A program made the position numbers and the translations under genes. From Nitrospira sp. (lineage in GTDB: Bacteria > UBA9089 > CG2-30-40-21 > SBAY01), in NCBI GenBank assembly GCA_005239945.1, contig SBAY01000296.1, forward strand, positions 1 through 19,418: a stretch of DNA of 19,418 bases, read 5' to 3'. The notes under the pieces are model-generated. The model did not search any database, was not told where the DNA came from, and saw only the letters and a list, made by a program, of their open reading frames with translations. Shown in pieces: positions 15,744 to 19,418 of the stretch (its first letter is position 1; each line of letters begins with the position of its first letter).

Positions 15744-17079
15744 GAAGATATTGATTGCCAATCGTGGTGAAATAGCCGTCAGGATAATTCGAGCGGCTAA
15801 AGAATTAGGCGTAAGAACAGTGGCTGTCTATTCTGAGGCTGATCGGGATTCGCTCCATTTGCAATATGCAGATGAAGCTGTTTGTATTGGTCCTGCCTCA
15901 AGTGCGGACAGTTATTTAAATATTCCTCAGATAATCAGTGCCGCATTGATTACAGGGGCAGAGGCTATTCATCCTGGATATGGCTTTTTAGCCGAAAATT
16001 CCAAGTTTGCAGAGATTTGTGAAAGTCATGGAATCAATTTTATCGGGCCTACTTCACAAACTATTACCATGATGGGCGATAAGCTTGAGGCAAGACGATT
16101 GATGAAACATGCCGGTGTCCCACTTATTCCTGGTTCTATCAAACCTATCGAATCGACTAAGGATGCCTTGCGGATAATCGAAAAGATAGATTATCCGGTG
16201 ATGATAAAGGCCTGTGGAGGTGGCGGAGGTAAAGGAATAAGGATTGTCTGGAATAAAGATGAATTAGAGCGTGCCTTAGAATTAGCCGCCGCAGAGGCTA
16301 ATGCGGCTTTTAAAAATCCCTCTTTGTACATCGAACGATACCTTCACGAACCCAGGCATATCGAAATACAAATATTAGCCGATAAATATGGAAATATGGT
16401 TCATCTGGGCGAACGAGAATGTTCTATTCAACATAAACATCAGAAGCTGATTGAAGAGGCTCCTTCAGCGGCCATAGATGATAAATTACGAACCAGAATG
16501 GGTGAAATAGCATTAAAAGCGGCTAAAGCGGTTAAATATAATAATGTAGGGACAGTTGAGTTTTTACTCGATAAAAATAAAAGATTCTACTTCATTGAAA
16601 TGAATACCAGAATTCAGGTTGAACATCCCGTTACCGAATTTATTACTGGAATCGACTTAGTCAAGGAACAAATTTATTTAGCCGCAGGAGAAAAACTTTC
16701 ATTTTCAAAAAAAGATATTAATTTACGCGGACATGCCCTGGAATGTCGAATAAATGCCGTTAATCCTGATAATGGTTTTTCCCCCTCCTGCGGTAAAATT
16801 CAAAACCTTATTTTACCAGGTGGAATAGGTGTCCGAGTCGATACACATATCTATCCTAACTATACCGTGCCACCTAATTATGATGCGTTGATTGCTAAAA
16901 TTATTACTTATGGGCTAACCCGGGATGAGGCTATCGCCAGAATGAACAGGGCATTGGAAGAATGTCTCATCGAAGGGGTAAAAACTACTATTCCCTTACA
17001 TCAAAAGATTCTTAATCACGAGGCATTTAAAAAAGGTAATATTCATACCCACTTTTTATCTTGTGTGGTTAATGTCTAA
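15736..17079 (+). CDS. accC: Acetyl-CoA carboxylase biotin carboxylase subunit AccC
   Basis: 447 residues, close to the E. coli enzyme (449). It carboxylates biotin on BCCP using ATP and bicarbonate, the first half-reaction of fatty-acid synthesis, in the cytoplasm. It begins MFKKILIANRGEIAVRI. The ATP-grasp glycine loop KACGGGGGKG starts at Lys158, and the active site EMNTRIQVEHPVTE puts Glu288, Asn290, Arg292 and Glu296 at E. coli numbering, with Arg338 in ECRINA. I chose the ATG at 15736, with GAGG 9 bases upstream and an 8-base overlap with the accB end. A TTG at 15715 would add seven residues with no family support. All residues I checked are intact, which contrasts with the defective accB next to it. 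No accA or accD lies in the window. Confidence 0.97.
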   Translation: MFKKILIANRGEIAVRIIRAAKELGVRTVAVYSEADRDSLHLQYADEAVCIGPASSADSYLNIPQIISAALITGAEAIHPGYGFLAENSKFAEICESHGINFIGPTSQTITMMGDKLEARRLMKHAGVPLIPGSIKPIESTKDALRIIEKIDYPVMIKACGGGGGKGIRIVWNKDELERALELAAAEANAAFKNPSLYIERYLHEPRHIEIQILADKYGNMVHLGERECSIQHKHQKLIEEAPSAAIDDKLRTRMGEIALKAAKAVKYNNVGTVEFLLDKNKRFYFIEMNTRIQVEHPVTEFITGIDLVKEQIYLAAGEKLSFSKKDINLRGHALECRINAVNPDNGFSPSCGKIQNLILPGGIGVRVDTHIYPNYTVPPNYDALIAKIITYGLTRDEAIARMNRALEECLIEGVKTTIPLHQKILNHEAFKKGNIHTHFLSCVVNV

Positions 17080-17225
17080 AGAGAATTAAAAATTATGAAT
17101 TAAAAATTAAAAATTAAGAAAATGGGAAATGAAAAAGGAAATAAAAACTCAGTGAAATCGGTATTGAAAATTAATTCCTAACTCCTTAATTTTTAATTCA
17201 TAATTTTTAATTTTTAATTAAATAC
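17080..17225. repeat. AT-only word repeats forming an inverted repeat between accC and the Asp23 gene
   Basis: The left arm (17083-17118) is built from the words GAATT, AAAAATT and ATG; the right arm (17185-17219) is its complement with the AAAAATT word count slipped by one unit, so the pairing is long but out of register. About 65 bases of loop lie between. It could fold in the mRNA of the operon. Confidence 0.65.
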
Positions 17226-17241
17226 GAGGAGGTGTTAAACT

Positions 17242-17595
17242 ATGGAGGAACAAATTAATTTAGGTGCTGTTAAGGTAAGCGATGATGTGATTGCTACTAT
17301 TGCCGGGGTAGCCACTACCCAGGTAGAAGGTGTAGCCGGAATGAGTGAAGGAATTGTTGATGGATTTGCTAAACTTTTGACCGGTTCACAATTGACTAAA
17401 GGGGTAAAGGTAGAGGTAAATGAGGAGGAGGTAAATCTGGATGTCTCTATTATCATTAAATATGGGATATCTATCCCGGAGATTGCCGGTAAGGTGCAGG
17501 AAAATGTTAAAAAGGCAGTCGAAAATATGACCGGATTAAAGGCAGTTAAAGTCAACCTGTATATACAAGGTGTTGCGGTTGACGAGAAAAAATAA
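17242..17595 (+). CDS. Asp23/Gls24 (YqhY-like) envelope stress and acc-linked protein
   Basis: 117 residues, the usual size for the small Asp23/Gls24 proteins. It begins with the family pattern (GAVKVSDDVIATIAGVATTQVEGV at 8-31, seen in full in the sequence) and ends KAVKVNLYIQGVAV. The protein is cytoplasmic and in Firmicutes it is tethered by AmaP, the next gene here. The acc-linked paralogue YqhY is encoded right after accB-accC in Bacillus, where its loss disturbs acetyl-CoA carboxylase control; the same gene order here supports that subfamily. A near-perfect ribosome site GAGGAGGTG lies 7 bases before the ATG. It is separated from accC by an AT-rich inverted repeat. Confidence 0.9.
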   Translation: MEEQINLGAVKVSDDVIATIAGVATTQVEGVAGMSEGIVDGFAKLLTGSQLTKGVKVEVNEEEVNLDVSIIIKYGISIPEIAGKVQENVKKAVENMTGLKAVKVNLYIQGVAVDEKK

Positions 17596-17601
17596 AACAA
17601 A

Positions 17602-17614
17602 GAGGTAGGACCTC
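17602..17614 (+). other. Small hairpin beside the amaP ribosome site
   Basis: GAGGT-AGG-ACCTC, a 5-bp stem with a 3-nt loop, ends directly before the AGGGGGT ribosome site of amaP. It could hold that site open or compete with it through its own GAGGT. Confidence 0.35.
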
Positions 17615-17628
17615 AGGGGGTAAAAGAT

Positions 17629-18183
17629 ATGAATTTCTTTAATAAAGCAGGGTTGATAATAAATGTATTAATTCTCTGGCTAGTAGGAACAGAGGGATTA
17701 TTGCTGGCTACGGGATGGAGTAATGTTGTTCTCTTAGAACAATACTTGAAATTACCCAATGCAAATTTAATCCTGGCAGGTATTGGTTGTGGCCTCTGGA
17801 TTATGGGGCTACTTATTCTCTATATTGATGCCAAAATCTCTCAACAAAAAAAGGCTATCATTCACAAAACCATTCATGGGGAGGTAAGGGTGGCCAAAAA
17901 AGCCATCGAGGATTTCATTAAAAGGATAAGCAGTGAAGAATCCTTTATTAAAACAATAAAACCAAAGATAGTAATTAAAAGAAAAGGAGTGAAAATTTCA
18001 TTAATTGTTAGTCTCTGGTCTGAAATTCCAGCCAATGAGGCAACTATTGCCCTGCAATCAAGGGTAAAAGAGGCTTTAGAAAGCACCATCGGTATCTCTA
18101 ATATACGAGAAATTAAGGTGTTTGTTGAAGAGGTTACCCATCGTGGTGGACGATTAAGAGGAGTGGAATATACTAAAGAATAA
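17629..18183 (+). CDS. amaP: AmaP, alkaline-shock membrane anchor protein
   Basis: 184 residues. Two membrane helices (about 7-27 and 47-67) form a hairpin, followed by a charged cytoplasmic part with an Asp23-like fold (about 85-175: KPKIVIKRKGVKISLIVSLW, then VKEALESTIGI and IREIKVFVEEV). AmaP anchors Asp23-type proteins to the membrane in Firmicutes; its likely partner is the gene 33 bases upstream. The start ATG has AGGGGGT 7 bases before it. The C-terminal end HRGGRLRGVEY is basic. The call is by overall layout, sequence pattern and gene order. Confidence 0.85.
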   Translation: MNFFNKAGLIINVLILWLVGTEGLLLATGWSNVVLLEQYLKLPNANLILAGIGCGLWIMGLLILYIDAKISQQKKAIIHKTIHGEVRVAKKAIEDFIKRISSEESFIKTIKPKIVIKRKGVKISLIVSLWSEIPANEATIALQSRVKEALESTIGISNIREIKVFVEEVTHRGGRLRGVEYTKE

Positions 18184-18267
18184 AGCACAGAGCACAGAGC
18201 ACAGAGCACAGATATAAAGGTATCACCTGATAAATCTGATTTCTGACCTCTGACCTCTGCTAAAAAA
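18184..18267 (+). repeat. Heptamer tandem repeat AGCACAG x4 and CTGACCT words
   Basis: Four perfect AGCACAG units (18184-18211) directly after the amaP stop, then TGACCTC words at about 18242-18260 that partly complement them (CAGAG with CTCTG). It lies in the 98-base gap before the DUF2273 gene. Confidence 0.7.
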
Positions 18268-18281
18268 AGGAGGTTGTTTAA

Positions 18282-18470
18282 TTGAACGAGTTAAGGGATA
18301 AATTAATAGAAATAATGTCAAAATACCCTGGAGCGGTTATCGGTTCTCTGGTAGGTTTATTATGTGGTTTGTTGATTATTACCTTTGGATTGCTAAAGGT
18401 AATACTCCTCTTTGTATGTATTTTAGTGGGTATCTTTGCAGGTTCTGCCTTTACCAGAATGAGGGAATAA
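18282..18470 (+). CDS. DUF2273 small membrane protein
   Basis: 62 residues. An amphipathic start (1-14) is followed by two membrane helices (about 17-36 and 38-57) rich in glycine (GSLVGLLCGLLIITFGLLK, then VGIFAGSAF). This matches the DUF2273 family, which in Firmicutes is found next to Asp23 and AmaP; its function is unknown, but it is probably part of the same membrane assembly. The start is TTG, chosen because AGGAGG sits 8 bases upstream and no in-frame ATG fits. It is probably co-transcribed with amaP. Confidence 0.85.
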   Translation: MNELRDKLIEIMSKYPGAVIGSLVGLLCGLLIITFGLLKVILLFVCILVGIFAGSAFTRMRE

Positions 18471-18584
18471 CTGTGATTCAGACAGTAGACTATAGACTTT
18501 AGACATCAGACTTCGGACTCAGGAAAAGAAAGAGAATCTGAATGTCTGAAGTCTGATGTCTAATGTCCAGTGTTTGAATCACAG
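18471..18584 (+). repeat. Long inverted repeat between the DUF2273 and ThiD2-like genes
   Basis: Outer arms CTGTGATTCAGACA (18471-18484) and TGTTTGAATCACAG (18571-18584) match at 13 of 14 positions. Inner arms TTAGACATCAGACTTC (18499-18514) and its exact complement (18548-18563) also pair. The element fills the whole gap, starting at the first base after the upstream stop and ending at the ribosome site of the next gene (CAGGAGGG). Confidence 0.8.
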
Positions 18585-18595
18585 GAGGGAATAAT

Positions 18596-19015
18596 ATGGA
18601 TGATAAGGTCTATCGGATTATCGATGCCAATATAAATCGGGCAAAGGAAGGGCTCAGGGTAGTAGAAGATATAACCAGATTTGTTTTAGAGAATGAAGAA
18701 TTAACCTCAAAACTAAAAAAAATCCGCCATCAAATCAGTGAATTAAATCATCAATTAGCCGATTATTCATTGCTTTTATCATCCAGAGATAGTGAAGCTG
18801 ACCCAGGATTATCAATCTCAGCCAAAAATAGGGATAAAAGGGGAAATTACTTAGATTTGGTCATTTCAAATATGCGTCGGGCTCAAGAGGCCTGCCGGGT
18901 TTTGGAAGAGGTTAGTAAACTAAAAAGTGAAAATTTGGGCTTTGAATTCGAAAAAATCCGCTATGCTGTATATTTGTTGGAAAAAGAGATAGTAGAACAA
19001 CTCGGAAGGAGTTGA
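18596..19015 (+). CDS. Stand-alone ThiD2-like protein (ThiE N-terminal-domain family)
   Basis: 139 residues, all helical by composition. It begins YRIIDANINRAKEGLRVVED and has a second copy-like stretch LDLVISNMRRAQEACRVLEE at about 88-107. This matches the domain found at the N-terminus of thiamine-phosphate synthase (ThiE) in several bacteria, named ThiD2 and reported as a monofunctional HMP-phosphate kinase of thiamin synthesis. Here it stands alone; no ThiE barrel follows before the stop at 19015, and none is seen in the remaining 400 bases. CAGGAGGG lies 6 bases before the ATG, at the base of the inverted repeat above. Family call good; enzyme activity inferred. Confidence 0.8.
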   Translation: MDDKVYRIIDANINRAKEGLRVVEDITRFVLENEELTSKLKKIRHQISELNHQLADYSLLLSSRDSEADPGLSISAKNRDKRGNYLDLVISNMRRAQEACRVLEEVSKLKSENLGFEFEKIRYAVYLLEKEIVEQLGRS

Positions 19016-19029
19016 TAAATAAGGGAAAG

Positions 19030-19099
19030 GTAGGGGGGCGTATCTTGAATTATAAATTAATCTATTTGTTAATTCATAATTTAAGATGTGCCCCCCTAC
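19030..19099 (+). repeat. 31-bp stem hairpin after the ThiD2-like gene
   Basis: Left arm 19030-19060 (GTAGGGGGGC then AT-rich), loop of 8, right arm 19069-19099. Only one true mismatch (A-C) and three G-U pairs. It may act as a transcript end or processing structure, or be a REP/MITE-like element; there is no long T-run after it. Confidence 0.7.
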
Positions 19100-19418
19100 A
19101 ACTTTTTAAGGGGGAATAATTGGGAATTTAGGCTTTAGCCTTTTAACTCCAACAAAACAGAGTATTTTCAGAGGAAAGATATGAAATAAGAAAGGGAATA
19201 GAACACGGATTTCGCGGATTTGACGGATTGATATAGATAAAAAATCAGTGAAAATCCGTTAAAATCTGGTTTGGAGTTTAGGCTTTAGCCTTTTATTGCA
19301 ACGGAGGAGAGTATTTTAAACCACAGAGGACACAGCGCAGCAGAGCCGCAACCAAATCCCAACCTAACGGTTGGAAAAGGAGGTTTATCGCTTTAACCAC
19401 ACCAAGGTATGTCTTTAA
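19100..19418. other. Non-coding, repeat-rich right end
   Basis: TTTAGGCTTTAGCCTTTT occurs at 19127-19144 and again at 19277-19294, each followed by AGAGTATTTT. Between them GGATTTGACGGATT (19216-19229) and AATCCGTTAAAATC (19253-19266) form an imperfect hairpin. CCAACC-TAAC-GGTTGG (about 19360-19375) is another. AAGGAGG at about 19377 could belong to a gene beyond the window; nothing coding can be supported here. Confidence 0.6.

Overview
The window is a contig fragment from an uncultured, probably anaerobic diderm bacterium. The DNA is AT-rich, the genes are tightly packed with strong AAAGGAGG-type ribosome binding sites, and the intergenic spaces are full of word-like inverted repeats. A PorV/PorQ-type outer-membrane protein and a large repeat protein with a FlgD/T9SS-like C-terminal sorting domain point to an outer membrane and a type IX-like secretion route, as in the FCB group and several candidate phyla. 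The accB-accC-Asp23-AmaP-DUF2273 order recalls Firmicutes and related lineages. I cannot place it to a phylum with confidence.

Region 1 (1-9008, +) is one giant surface protein, now in three reading pieces. It holds at least five right-handed parallel beta-helix domains joined by Ig-like (He_PIG), PKD, IPT/TIG, ZU5-like and carboxypeptidase-regulatory-like domains, and it ends in a YPNP...GVYVY sorting domain. The piece boundaries are an in-frame TAG at 568-570 and a frameshift caused by a 5-bp tandem duplication at 5899-5908. The intact second copy of the same domain set (7348-8730) shows what the broken copy should read.

Region 2 (9009-9970) has no protein gene. It contains a nested inverted-repeat island (about 9078-9590). 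Next to it is a minus-strand RNA locus: a tRNA with GUC in the anticodon position but odd C33, A38 and A73, behind a perfect TTGACA-17-TATAAT promoter. About 110 bases further along the same strand is a second promoter. It would make a roughly 70-nt RNA whose first 13 nt are the exact antisense of the tRNA anticodon arm, ending in a strong terminator.

Region 3 (9971-14861, +) looks like one operon: a PorV-type barrel fused to a transglutaminase-like domain, a CHASE2 adenylate cyclase and a FecR-domain/TPR protein. With the sorting-domain protein upstream it looks like an envelope secretion and sensing module.

Region 4 (15157-19015, +) starts with a good sigma70 promoter and runs accB, accC, Asp23/YqhY-like, amaP, DUF2273 and a stand-alone ThiD2-like protein. 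AccC keeps every active-site residue checked, with E. coli numbering. AccB keeps the fold but has glycine in place of the biotin-accepting lysine, so it cannot carry biotin at that site and may be a regulatory pseudo-carrier. Region 5 (19016-19418) is non-coding and again repeat-rich.
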